Part shown: positions 52,801 through 62,105 of the stretch, piece by piece | Layout of the letters: the number at the start of each line of letters is the position of its first letter | How positions within the stretch are numbered: the stretch's first letter is position 1 | Source: Imbricaverruca yamaguchii | Lineage: Eukaryota; Arthropoda; Thecostraca; Neoverrucidae | Assembly (NCBI GenBank): GCA_034440575.1 | Contig: JAOTOL010001615.1 | Coordinates: 2,427,501 to 2,491,500 of the forward strand | Direction of reading: 5' to 3' | Length of the DNA: 64,000 nucleotides | Translations under genes and position numbers: made by a program | The notes under the pieces: generated by a model | The model's database searches: none | What the model saw: the letters and a program-made list of their open reading frames with translations, nothing else | What the model was told of the DNA's origin: nothing

Positions 52801-55800
52801 CACGGACAGCGACGCAGGCCGTTTCCGCTGGCAGAGGAACACCTCGCCGTACACGCCCTCACCGATCTTCTTGGTGACGTGCGAACTGCAACGGCCCGAG
52901 CGTTGTCAGTGTGTGGCGAGCCGGTCCCAGCCGCAGCAGCACCGTTACGCGAACGTACATCCATATTGCCGAGGTGGCAATCTTCTGCACAATATTCGTC
53001 ACAGCAACATCGACACCCAATCAAATTACAACGCCCTATAGTTGTCACAGTTTTCCGACAGCCGGGTCGTGCTGCCTAGGCATGACGAAGATCCTGCCAG
53101 AGTCTGATGGCGGTCAGCTGCCCGCAGTCTGACCTCATGACGTCACAATCTGACTGGATCTGATCACGGCCCAGCCTCACAATTGAGACACACTGTAACT
53201 ACGGGATGTTGACGCTCTGATCAGGTCACAGGTCACACGTCACAATTGGGTCGCACTCTAGTGGTGGAAAGCTGACGCTATGGTCACATTATGGCGTCAG
53301 ATCACAGGTAACAGGTCACAACGTCACAATTGAGTCACACTCTGGCGGTGGAAAGCCGACGCTCTGGTCACATTATGGCGTCAGATCACAGGTCACAGGT
53401 CACAACGTCACAATTGAGTCACACTCTGGCGGTGGGAAGTTGACGCTCTTGTCACATCACAGCGTCAGGTCATAGGTCACAGTTCACAGGTAACAGCGCT
53501 ACAACTGAGTCACACCTCAGCGGTGGGAAGCTGGTATTCTGGCCATAACCGGAGTACTCTCGCTCGCCCCATCCTTTGACACACATGCACCCATTATACA
53601 TCCTTTGACACACATACATTGGGATTTGCCATCCGACAATAGCATGGTTTCGGGGTTTCCCAGTCACATGTCCTATGCAGCAGCACACCATCTACATTCG
53701 AGTGGCAACCAAATCTCCCGACGTCCAGCTTTCACTACCATTCATCCAAACTTATCGGACGAAAACCATGGATTCTTCAACAACCCATTCAGCTGTGTAG
53801 GTATCATAGTTTCACGATTCCCTCGCGCCGAATGATCGTGGTGAAGCGCCAGCGGCTGGTGAGGCTTCAGCCCGAGACCAAGGGCCACAAGATAGCGCGC
53901 TATCCGCCGGACTCTCCGTCACCCCGGACAGCCGGCCACCCCACAGACCTGTGACACCCGTCGGCTACTGACCTGCGCCAGAACTGCTGGAAGCTGGTGG
54001 GCTCGTCTTGTCGGCAGAGCTCCAGCACGTGGCCGGCCGGGTCGGCGGTGCTGAGGGACACGTCGGCGGCCGGCTGCCCGCGCGGCCCCACCGCGTCTGC
54101 CGACACGTACACCGACGAGCGGCGGAACTTGGGCGCCGGGCTGAAGCCCACCGGCAGCGTCGAGACTCGCCGTCGCGCAGCCGGCGGCGACGTCAGCTTT
54201 GCTGGCAGGGTCGACAGGCGGCGAGACGACGGCTCATTTGGCAGCTCGGACAAACGGCGAGGCACCAGCTCATCCGGCAGCTTTGACAGGCGGCGAGACA
54301 CCAGCTTGTCCGGCAGCTTTGACAGGCGGCGAGACACCGGCTCGTCCGGCAGCTTTGACAGGCGGCGAGACACCGGCTCGTCCGGCAGCTTTGACAGGCG
54401 GCGAGACACCGGCTCGTCCGGCAGCTTTGACAGGCGGCGAGACACCGGCTGGTCCGGCAGCTTTGACAGGCGGCGAGACACCGGCTCGTCCGGCAGGATT
54501 GACAGGCGGCGAGACACCTGCTTGTCCGGCAGCTTTGACAGGCGGCGAGACACCGGCTCGTCCGGCAGGGTTGACAGGCGGCGAGACACCGTCTCGTCCG
54601 GCAGCTTTGACAGGCGGCGAGACGCCGGTTCGTCTGGCAGGGTTGGCTGGCGGCGAGACAAAGCCGTAGACTCGCCAGGCACAGTCGACTGGTTCGAGCT
54701 GTCCTCCGGCTCCTCACAGACAGGCAGGATGGTCACACGGGCGGCGCGCCGCACGCCCGGTTGCGCCGGAACCTTGAACCGCTCCACCGGCCCGTCGGGG
54801 CCGGCTCGGCCGAGCGGCTGCCCCGACCTGCGCCAGCTGCGCAGCGAGCGGCGGCGCTGGGTGACCGCCGTCGCGCCGTCCTCCTCATCCTCCAGCAGCA
54901 GCCGCAGCGGCTGGATGGAGAGACGACCGCTGGCGACCGGCGGCGCGCGCTGAGACCGGCTCACCTCCGGGGTGGCCTGGCAGAGCGAACGGCGCCACCC
55001 CTTCCCTGTCTTCAACGCCATCAGTATCGCTGGTATACCAACGCAGGAGATAGGAGTTGTGGGACTGTAGCTGGGGCTCGCAGCTATGGGGCCGTAACTG
55101 GCGCCGACAGCTGTGGGACTGTGGCCGGCAGCTGTGGGGCTGTAACTGGCGCCGACAGCTGTAGGACTGTGATCGGCAGCTGTGGGACTGTAGCTAGGGC
55201 CGACATCTGTGGGACCGTGGCTGTGGCCGGCAGCTGCGGGACTGTAACTAGCGCCGGCAGCTGTGGGGGTGTGGCTGGGGCCAGTAGCTGTCAGACTATA
55301 ACTGGGGCCAGCAGCCGTAACATTATGACTGGGGTTTGCAGATGTATGACTGTAGCTAGGGCTGGCAGCTGTGGGACTGCAGCTAGGACCAGCACCTGTG
55401 GGACTGTAGCTAAGACAGGCAGCTGTGGGATTGTAGCTGGGGCCAGCAGCTGTGGGACTGTAGCTGGGGCTGGCAGCTGTGGGACTGTAGCTGGGGCTGG
55501 CAGCTGTGGGATTGTAGCTGGGGCTGGCAGCTGTGGGACTGTAGCTGGGGCTGGCAGCTGTGTGGCTGTAGCTGGGACCAGCAGCTGTGAGACTGTAGCT
55601 AGGACTGGCAGCTGTGGGACTGTAGCTGGAGCCGGCAGCTGTGGGACTGTAGTTGGAGCAAACAGCTGTGGGACTGTAGATAGAGCCAGCAGGTGCGGGA
55701 CTGTAGCTAGGGCCGGCAGCTGTGGGACTGTAGCTAGGGCCGGCAGCTGTGGGACTGTAGCTTGAGCCGGCAGCTGTGTGGCTGGTGCCGACACCAGTCC

Positions 55801-58800
55801 CAGGAAGATCGCCGTCTGAGGGTACACAGAACACATCGATGACATTTACGTACAACGTGACAGCCAAATCGCAACAGGTCACCACTATACCAGAAAGAAG
55901 CAGCCATAAGACACGACACAGGAATGAACTGCCTACCATACAGTTTCTCCGAGCCTGTGAAGCACGGGTACCACACATGTTCTCCGTGCCTCTGATGGAC
56001 TACCACACAACTTTTCCAAGCTTGTGAAACACGGCTTTTCTTTGCGATATTTAAAAAAATGAATCATGCAATTTTCGGCCTGCTTACCATCAGAAGGCTG
56101 CAACTCCATTTCCACCATCACAGATGTATCACGCCTATCGTCTCCAGATGCGGACGCCCCATCCGATTCGCTCGACTTGACAGGATCCTCCATCTGACTT
56201 GTGACGCTTGTAACGCGTGAGTGGGGGCATTGGTGAGCTGCGTCACTTCCCACCAACGCCGTCGGCTCCGAATCCGCCGCAGTCGTGGTGGGGCTGCTGC
56301 CTATTCCGACACACTCTGAGTGCGAGAACAGCGAGGCCTCGTGACACCTCGAGGGTGGCGCAGCAGAAGTCGAAGCGGAACGCGGCACCGCTGCGAATAG
56401 ATGCGTGGCGACGGAGTCGGCGTTCTGCGGCAACTCGCAAGACGCCGCGTTTTGCGACAACTGGCCAGACGTGGTGTTCTGTGACAACTGGCCAGACGTA
56501 TTCTGCGACAACTGACCAGGCGCGGCGTTCTGCGACAACTGGCTAGACGTGGTGTTCTGCAACAACTGGCCAGTCGCGGCGTTCTGCGACAACTGGCCAG
56601 TCGCGGCGTTCTGCGACAACTGGCCAGGCGCGGCGTTCTGCGACAACTGGCCAGGCGCGGCGTTCTGCGACAACTGGATAGACGTGGTGTTCTGCGACAA
56701 CTGGCCAGTCGCGGCGTTCTGCGACAACTGGCCAGTCGCGGCGTTCTGCGACAACTGGCCAGGCGCGGCGTTCTGCGACAACTGGCTAGACGTGGTGTTC
56801 TGCGACAACTGTTCAGACGCGGCGTTCTGCGACAACTGGACAGACGCGGCGGACTGTGCAGATCGCCGCAGGCGACCAACCCAGCTTGAACCACCCGACT
56901 CGGCGTGCCGAGAACCGCCCGACCCGGCCTGTCCGGAGTCGACCAAATCGGCCGGACGAGTCGGCGAACTCGGGTCGAATTGAGCCGAGTGCCACTCGAG
57001 GCTAGACGCAGCCGGAAGTGCTCCAGCGTTGGTCGAGAGAGCCGCCGCCGCCGGCCGGAGCACGTTCAGCTCCGCCCCGCCGGAGGACCAGCTGTCGGCG
57101 CCCTGCTGCGGCCGCGGGTCCGTGTCGGCGCCGACCGCCGGCGGCGGACTGCCGTCGGGCGTGATGAGCCGGCTGCTGGCAGCGATGGCGTGCCGCGCCA
57201 GCCGGTGTAGCGGCGGGCTGGGCCAGAGCGGCACCGGCGACAGGTCGGCCACCCCCACCCCCGCCGCCGCCGCCCGGCCGCCACGGCCCGACATCGGCGT
57301 GCTGGTGAACGCGGCCGGCGCCGCCGCAGAAGGCGCTGGCGAACGTACGGGCGCGGCGACCGCAACGCGCAGCGTCGGAGGCCGACCGGTGGCCGCCGGC
57401 CGCGCAGATCGCCGGCCCGTCTTCGAGGCGACATTATTCTCCTTCCCGCGCCGCCCTGTCGAAACCGACAGTCTGTCGCTTCAACACGACGGACACAAGG
57501 CAATTCAGGTCGACACGAGCAGGTCCTGGGTTCGACACTAGAGCAGCTTGGGATATTTACCAATTCCGCGGCCTATTGGCGAAACAGTGTAGGCGGCGCC
57601 ATTAGCCGTGAATATGCATGAAGTGTGTCGTGAACCACCCAATAAACAAACAACACGGACACGAAGAAATTCAAACGCACATGAGCCAATTCAGACGCAC
57701 ACGAGACAATTCACAATGACACGGGCCAATTTAGGACATGAGCCAATTCAAACGCACATGAGCCAATTCAGACGCACACGAGACAATTCACAATGACACG
57801 GGCCAATTTAGGACATGAGCCAATTCAAACGCACACGAGCCAATTCAGACGGACACGGGCCAATTCAGAGGGAACTGAGCCAATTCAGACGGACACCGAT
57901 AATCGCCGCAGCCATGACTGGACTTATAGTTGGGTATCCTGGATTCGAAGAGGAAAGTTTTTAAAAGATAGTGAAAAGAGAAAGGGAGCGGAGAAGTTAA
58001 TTATAAAGGTAGAGGACAGCGTTCCCTGTTTCCTACCTCACAAAGTTCGCTTTACCTTTTCAATGGGCTGCTAACGTATTCTTTGAAAGGCAATACCACT
58101 GCCAGCACTACTCAATGTTCTTTTTTTTTTTTTTTGGGGGGGGACAAAAATTACGAGAATGTTCTGCAGATGATAATGCTCTCAGCGACGAAAATCCAGG
58201 GCAACATGCCCTTTCCACCTGAGCCACAACCTATACAATCAGTGTCACCTTGGTCCTATGGCACTTGACCGCCACTCCTCCCCGCCATCCCCAATTTCTG
58301 AGCATCATATTCATTAAACAACATACATATTACACAACTCTTCTGGTATCCCGCTACCCCAATCTCCTCTTCACACCAGTAGAGGCAATAACGACAGAAC
58401 ATGTGACAGAACATCTCGCAGGACAAACGAGGCGCTCAACTCAGCGTTGGCGAACTACAATCACGCGATGTTACGATCACCCCGCAGTTGATACACTCGA
58501 AGCCTAAATAACCAATCCAGCGCCGGACATTTGGCGGCGTGGTGGCGCTACTCACGTGCAGGCTTGTCAGAGGCGAGATGCGGTAGCGGTGGCGCGGAGG
58601 GAGAGGCGAACAGGCCGACGAGGGGAGAACAGTGCAGCTCTGTTGAACTGTCCTCGGCGGGAGACGCTCGGAGTCGCACCTGGTGATACCTGTCACCGGC
58701 CAGGTGTGCGGCGTCACACACGGCACAGCTCGGTCGGCACGTCCGAGTTATGCCGCGTCACAGTTCGGTCGGCACGGGCGAGTTATGCCGCGTCACAGTT

Positions 58801-61547
58801 CGGTCGGCACGGGCGAGTTATGCCGCGTCACAGTTCGGTCGGCACGGGCGAGTTATGCCGCGTCACAGTTCGGTCGGCACGGGCGAGTTATGCCGCGTCA
58901 CAGTTCGGTCGGTACGGGCGAGTTATGCCGCGTCACAGTTCGGTCGGCACGGGCGAGTTATGCCGCGTCACAGTTCGGTCGGCACGGGCGAGTTATGCCG
59001 CGTCACAGTTCGGTCGGCACGGGCGAGTTATGCCGCGTCACAGTTCGGTCGGCACGGGCGAGTTATGCCGCGTCACAGTTCGGTCGGCACGGGCGAGTTA
59101 TGCCGCGTCACAGTTCGGTCGGCACGGGCGAGTTATGCCGCGTCACAGTTCGGTCGGCACGGGCGAGTTATGCCGCGTCACAGTTCGGTCGGCACGGGCG
59201 AGTTATGCCGCGTCACAGTTCGGTCGGCACGGGCGAGTTATGCCGCGTCACAGTTCGGTCGGCACGGGCGAGTTATGCCGCGTCACAGTTCGGTCGGCAC
59301 GGGCGAGTTATGCCGCGTCACAGTTCGGTCGGCACGGGCGAGTTATGCCGCGTCACAGCTCGGTCGGCACGGGCGAGTTATGCCGCGTCACAGTTCGGTC
59401 GGCACGGGCGAGTTATGCCGCGTCACAGTTCGGTCGGCACGGGCGAGTTATGCCGCGTCACAGTTCGGTCGGCACGGGCGAGTTATGCCGCGTCACAGTT
59501 CGGTCGGCACGGGCGAGTTATGCCGCGTCACAGTTCGGTCGGCACGGGCGAGTTATGCCGCGTCACAGTTCGGTCGGCACATGCTCGTCTGCCCAGCATT
59601 ATGCGGCAGGCGTTTGGTTTCGCAAAATCAGTGTGTGCGTGGGGGGGGGGAGATAAATATTATTTGAAACTGGAGAAGAGAAATATCAAATGTTTAAAAT
59701 ATATGTGTTGCTCTTTGCCAATTTGTCTAGTTCACAATACACACATAACATGTCATGATGGTCGTGATGTGGGGTTATATTCATCACCTCCATGAGCTAA
59801 CAAAAAATATTTTATACATTGATGATCATAACACGAAAAGTACCACAGAAAATCAACAAATTTTCACGCCATCCAGTTCCAGTAAACCAATCTGCTAAAA
59901 GTGGACAGGCAGGCTATACGATTCGGGAGAAACTAGATTTTAATGTTTGGGATGGGAGGAAACTCCATCCTGGACTAAAAATGACACCACACCACTGCCA
60001 TCAGGAAAGTAGCATCCACTGTATCAGCGGCACAACAATAGAAGTACTGGTGGTATAGCCCAGGAGGTACGACAGCAGTACAAGTGGTGCAGCCCAGGAG
60101 GTACAACAGCAGTAATTAGCGGCAAAGCCTACCAGGTACAACTGTTTATTGGGTGGTTCACGACGCACTTTATGCACATTCACGGCTAATGGCGCAGCCC
60201 ACACTGTTTCGTCGGTGAGCCGCGGGATTGGGAAATGTCCCAAGCGGCGCCAGTGTTGAACCCGGGACCTTTGGCACCCAGAGCCCAACACCTTAACCAC
60301 TCGGCCATCCACGCCCCCAGGTACAATTGTACCAGAGATTTAATATCCCTATCACAAATGAGCCGGTACAATGGCACAACACCAGCAGTTTAGAACTCTG
60401 TCACCATAAACAACGTAGGGCACATTGGTTAGTTATCCATCATTTTTTTTGGGGGGAAAGCCCATTCACACCAAGTTAGAGGCAAAAGTTGAGCTGCCAA
60501 CAATTCACGTCTTCAGCCATTCGGCAGCAGAACCCATATCAGTAGTAGCTGATGTTGGCAGTACAGGCAATCCACAGCTTGCCAGTTTGGATTCCAAGTA
60601 GCAAACATCCCACATATTCACAAGCAGAACAAAATACTAGGTGCAAACTGCTTAGTTTAAAGCTCTACAAAGCACTATTCTTACTTAGTATTCCTTCGTA
60701 CAGCATCTATGCTTTAAGGCCAGTGCTGTGCGCCGGTCACATGGCAGGAACTTCCCTCAATTTTGGAGATGGTGGTGAGAAGCTACAACGTGGCCTACAA
60801 CAACGTGGTTCATGCATGTTTCCATGCATTCCTGATCTGCTGTATCATATTATCACCCTTCTATACTTTTCCTGCCGAACCACTTTGTTCTTCCACACCA
60901 AATGCAGATGTTCGTCCATATAAATAATTATTTTCGTTCAGGTGATTAACCTAGCAACTGAAGCAAGCAAATGAAGCAACTTCCGGTGACTAGCCTGTCA
61001 TTGGAAGAATTTGTATTCTCATGATTAAAATGTTTGGCATCACGATACACACCAGGGACGAAATGTGACCACAATGTCGCGACGGAACAAAAACTAGTGA
61101 AAGGAAAAATCAGGCTATCTAATTTGCAGAAACGTTAGAAACGTAGGGCCGAATGGGTCATGAAACAACCAACAGAGGTCACCACAAAATTGGATACCAG
61201 TGACCAGAGAAAGAATAAACATCTACTGAAACGATACCCCAATGAAGAAGTGCTGTATGTTTGTTTAGCATCCTATTCGGTGGGGATCGTCACTCAAATC
61301 ACTACAAATTCTAATTGCACTGCACCCAGGAGAAAAACAGTCGGCGTCTTAGCCAATGCCCGCACGTCGGCGCTTACACTTGTCCTTTGCGCAGGCGGTC
61401 GAACGTGGTCTCCGAGTCTGACCAGTTGATGCCAGACGAGGAGCCGAGGCCAGAAGACAAGCCAAGCTCGGCGGACGAATCTTGAGCGGGCACCGAATCG
61501 TTGTACTGGACTACTGCGGTCCGTCGACGTGCTCTGGTCGTGTGCAT
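43666..61547 (-). CDS. HASPIN: Haspin (histone H3 Thr3 kinase), 9 exons, repeat-expanded N-terminus
   Basis: Exons on the - strand: 61547-61378, 58689-58556, 57455-56088, 55815-53973, 52885-52709, 52213-52080, 51529-51396, about 51223-50916 and 43885-43666. Phases agree throughout except for uncertainty at the seventh/eighth exon junction; the joined frame is about 1,495 residues. The kinase domain occupies about residues 1172-1495: glycine loop GEGVYGEVF (1180-1188), lysine in SVIKIM (1202), catalytic HRDLHWGN (1340-1347), and the haspin-specific IDFTLSR in place of DFG-APE. Haspin phosphorylates histone H3 Thr3 at mitotic centromeres and thereby recruits the chromosomal passenger complex. 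A KEN motif (about 106-108, degron-like) lies near the N-terminus. Three in-frame tandem-repeat tracts (about 305-443, 566-813 and 943-1096) nearly double the length relative to vertebrate haspin. Identification rests on the kinase exons and is firm; the first two exons are inferred from phase and codon content. Confidence 0.95.
43900..44865. other. Haspin last intron, no feature recognised
   Basis: Short GTGACTGACTGAGGT direct repeats near 43920-43965; otherwise nothing clear. Confidence 0.5.
44955..46437 (+). pseudogene. Truncated non-LTR retrotransposon (LINE) reverse transcriptase
   Basis: The + strand frame from 44868 to 46097 encodes the second half of a LINE reverse transcriptase: [20 protein letters not shown], the [12 protein letters not shown] motif, the catalytic [23 protein letters not shown], and [15 protein letters not shown] shift of one frame near 46075-46090 moves the sequence into a + frame that continues to 46437 with [20 protein letters not shown], a C-terminal Cys/His motif. 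It is 5' truncated (no endonuclease, no RT motifs 0-3) and frameshifted, so inactive, but codons are well preserved. It lies antisense in the last haspin intron. Clade is uncertain (Jockey/CR1-like). Confidence 0.92.
46440..48090. other. Haspin intron, no gene recognised
   Basis: The stretch 46440-46640 could be the LINE 3' UTR, ending in CTAAATAAATAAACAAGC. A 100-codon ORF at 47302-47604 has no known domain. Confidence 0.45.
48093..48152. repeat. Dispersed 60-nt element with inverted GGGCGC/GCGCC ends
   Basis: GGTTGGTTGGTTATTTGAGC is followed by TTTATGGCGCATCGACC and then GGTCATTTAGCGCCC. The two parts GGCGCATCGACC and GGTCATTTAGCGCC are imperfect inverted copies. Close relatives occur at 51597-51658 and, less complete, at 48850, 48350, 43480, 25632 and 62463. 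The 5' part is the reverse complement of the SINE tails seen in this window. Confidence 0.7.
48395..49540. repeat. Duplicated ~90-bp segment, copies 1 kb apart
   Basis: The segment around 48405-48490 (TAGATGCATTGTTTTGGAAC then TTTGCTGTTAGC and CCACCAAGGCTGGATATC) recurs at 49455-49540 with about 95 percent identity by eye. Both copies keep the same open frame ([18 protein letters not shown]), which could come from a mobile-element protein, but no family is assigned. Confidence 0.7.
49785..49985 (-). mobile_element. Possible tRNA-derived SINE (- strand)
   Basis: On the - strand AGTTGCGTTAGTTCGGTTGG then TAAGGC resembles a diverged A box and GGTCGAATGCGATGG a B box about 45 bases later. The rest of the body (GAGCCCACCTGCGGCCAG) has no match elsewhere in the window. 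Weak call. Confidence 0.4.
49960..50935. repeat. 63/64-nt minisatellite containing copies of the haspin splice donor
   Basis: About fifteen units. On the - strand each contains TCGACCGGGTGAGTGACGCG, a copy of the last exon bases and donor of the haspin exon ending at 50916. The two units nearest the exon keep the exact donor GTAAGT and a 63-nt period; those farther away have GTGAGT and mostly 64 nt. The array begins at the exon itself. Confidence 0.95.
50916..51223 (-). CDS. HASPIN: Haspin catalytic-loop exon
   Basis: Encodes [20 protein letters not shown] then [18 protein letters not shown], and [16 protein letters not shown]. It contains the catalytic Asp and Asn and the haspin-type IDFTLSR. 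The donor GTAAGT at 50915 is clear (phase 2). The 5' boundary is not: no AG lies directly before the expected ATG codon. One solution starts the exon at 51228 (acceptor CATGAG) and pairs with a weak donor GTTCAA at 51391, adding three residues. Confidence 0.93.
51396..51529 (-). CDS. HASPIN: Haspin exon: hinge region
   Basis: Acceptor TCGGCAG, donor GTGGGT. It encodes [20 protein letters not shown] then [11 protein letters not shown] and ALAAFWQ, aligning with the haspin hinge (Q-LF-VLE---GG-DLE). Phase 1 to 0. Confidence 0.93.
51597..51658. repeat. Dispersed GGGCGC/GCGCC element, second good copy
   Basis: GTTGGTTGGTTGATTGTTTG, GGCTTAGGGGCGCATCGCG and GGTCATTTAGCGCCC match the element at 48093-48152 almost base for base in its conserved blocks. 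It sits in the intron between two haspin kinase exons. Confidence 0.75.
52080..52213 (-). CDS. HASPIN: Haspin exon: N-lobe insert
   Basis: Acceptor GCCTGCCTCAG, donor GTACAT. It encodes [20 protein letters not shown] and [13 protein letters not shown]; the last block matches the conserved L-x2-W-x(3)-Y/F of haspins. Phase 2 to 1. Confidence 0.93.
52709..52885 (-). CDS. HASPIN: Haspin exon: glycine loop and catalytic lysine
   Basis: Acceptor GGCCGTTGCAG, donor GTAAGT. It encodes [32 protein letters not shown] and [16 protein letters not shown]-binding glycine loop, lysine, and the acidic helix. Phase 2 to 2. Confidence 0.96.
53184..53560. repeat. 84-nt minisatellite with AGGTCA direct repeats
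   Basis: About four and a half units of 84 nt in the haspin intron before the kinase exons (GTCACATTATGGCGTCAGAT, CACAATTGAGTCACACTCTG, GGCGGTGGAAAGC). AGGTCACAGGTCA, a DR1-type nuclear receptor site, occurs exactly at 53223-53235 and 53390-53402 and in weaker form near 53475. Confidence 0.9.
53973..55815 (-). CDS. HASPIN: Haspin large exon: two repeat tracts and kinase-proximal linker
   Basis: Acceptor TGTGTACCCTCAG, donor GTCAGT. The exon codes for 614 residues (phase 1 to 2). First comes a 9-residue period (SPTAAGPSY and variants, about 26 copies), then a basic linker, then a 12-residue period ([12 protein letters not shown], about 12 copies), then [14 protein letters not shown] and [12 protein letters not shown] leading to the kinase. 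The RRLS motif recurring in each 12-mer fits basophilic kinase (PKA/Aurora-like) consensus sites, an inference. Confidence 0.9.
54200..54660 (-). repeat. 36-nt in-frame coding minisatellite in haspin
   Basis: About twelve 36-nt units encoding ([12 protein letters not shown])n. Every length change is a multiple of three, and substitutions often leave the amino acid unchanged. Confidence 0.93.
55050..55790 (-). repeat. 27-nt in-frame coding minisatellite in haspin
   Basis: About 26 imperfect 27-nt units encoding Ser/Tyr/Pro-rich 9-mers (SPSYSPTAA and variants), reminiscent in composition of the RNA polymerase II CTD. It starts within 10 codons of the exon's 5' end. Confidence 0.93.
56088..57455 (-). 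CDS. HASPIN: Haspin third exon: KEN motif and Gln/Ser/Asn repeat tract
   Basis: The acceptor TTTCGACAG gives phase 1 and yields [16 protein letters not shown]; the donor GTAAGC at 56087 also has phase 1. The middle carries about 16 copies of a 9-residue unit (LSQNAAPGQ and variants). The end contains [20 protein letters not shown]. An in-frame ATG at 57294 is an alternative start if the two upstream exons prove wrong. Confidence 0.85.
56430..56850 (-). repeat. 27-nt in-frame coding minisatellite in haspin
   Basis: About 16 units of 27 nt (GCGTTCTGCGACAACTGGCC plus AGTCGCG on the + strand) encoding LSQN-centred 9-mers. One unit near 56490-56510 is shortened by nine bases but stays in frame. 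Confidence 0.93.
57655..57900. repeat. 77-nt repeat made of ~20-nt GAGCCAATTCA subunits
   Basis: GAGCCAATTCAGACGCACAC and near variants recur about twelve times with a 77-nt higher-order period in the intron before haspin exon 3. Most subunits contain CCAAT. Confidence 0.85.
57905..58550. other. Haspin intron, no feature recognised
   Basis: A 17-base T run at 58121-58136 followed by G8; otherwise nothing clear. Confidence 0.5.
58556..58689 (-). CDS. HASPIN: Probable haspin second exon
   Basis: Acceptor GCCGGTGACAG, donor GTGAGT. It encodes [20 protein letters not shown] then [16 protein letters not shown]. Its phases (2 in, 1 out) join both neighbours without a stop, which is the main support; no conserved motif is present. 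Confidence 0.65.
58735..59580. repeat. 35-nt minisatellite, 24 almost identical copies
   Basis: Units GGCGAGTTATGCCGCGTCAC plus AGTTCGGTCGGCACG. Only two or three substitutions are visible across 24 copies (for example GGTACGG near 58911 and CAGCTCGG near 59356). It starts about 45 bases upstream (in gene orientation) of the haspin second exon. Confidence 0.97.
59581..60035. other. Haspin first intron, no feature recognised
   Basis: A run of G10 near 59641; otherwise AT-rich and featureless. Confidence 0.5.
60040..60318 (-). mobile_element. tRNA-derived SINE (- strand) with short repeats at its tail
   Basis: On the - strand GCGTGGATGGCCGAGTGG then TTAAGGTGTTGGGCTC and GGGTTCAACACTGG reads as a tRNA-Leu/Ser-like head with A and B boxes. 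A body of about 120 bases follows, then three copies of a ~38-nt unit (ACCTCCTGGGCTGCACCAC). The presence of a body and repeat tail argues for a SINE over a tRNA gene. Confidence 0.7.
60330..61375. other. Haspin first intron, no gene recognised
   Basis: Contains a 123-codon + ORF (60552-60923) with no known domain and no support. Confidence 0.45.
61378..61547 (-). CDS. HASPIN: Probable haspin first coding exon
   Basis: An ATG is followed by 56 codons to a strong donor GTAAGC (phase 2). The product starts [17 protein letters not shown], a basic N-terminal patch, and continues [20 protein letters not shown]. Basic N-termini are typical of haspins. Linked to the rest only by phase and position. 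Confidence 0.7.
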
Positions 61548-61599
61548 GGCGACACACTGCGAAACTACAGCAGCGCAACGGTCATCACACTAACAGTGG

Positions 61600-62105
61600 C
61601 ATGCTCAATGTTTGCACATCTGCATCGCTTGAGCAGTATCTGAAGTTGCGACGCCTACGCGAATTGTTTCTGCCAAGAATGCAATGTTTTTCCTGAAGTT
61701 AAAAACCGCATAGGCACCACCCCGGAAAAACCGTTTTAAAATAATTAAACACTGATTAAAGAATGACACAATATACAAAGAATCATCTGAAATAGGAGCA
61801 AAATGAATATTACGATCAGAGTTGGCAAAAAAGCCAGTCAAAACCAGCTTTGACCATGCTGGTGGCCAAAACTGCAGGACAGATATTTGCTTTTAGCTGT
61901 GATTGGTCTTGCTCAGACCTCACTCCACGCCACCTTGCCAGAAAATGCGATTGCCATTAGTCGCCCATTTTTTTCCGGGCTTAAAGGCAGCAAAACGGTG
62001 ACAGCTCGTCAAGGAACGACGGTTCCAACAAACGTCTGGGCAGACATCGACACGTATCTTTCTCTAAATCCGTGCCTCAGTGCCTCCCGACACCAGTGAC
62101 GGTCA
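61600..62105. promoter_or_regulatory. Likely haspin upstream region
   Basis: Immediately 5' of the probable first codon on the - strand. No TATA box is obvious close to the ATG. Assignment as promoter is by position only. Confidence 0.3.

Noticed and set aside
53997..55765. + strand ORFs of 156-334 codons opposite the large haspin exon
   Set aside because: Shadow frames created by the coding minisatellites on the - strand.
58556..59795. Three + strand ORFs of 305-370 codons
   Set aside because: They run through the homogeneous 35-nt array; three frames are all open because 35 nt cycles the frame every 105 nt.
43666..61547. Alternative reading as a generic Ser/Thr kinase
   Set aside because: HRDLHWGN together with IDFTLSR instead of DFG, absence of APE, and the RW...NI-WL-Y--DK ending are specific to haspin.
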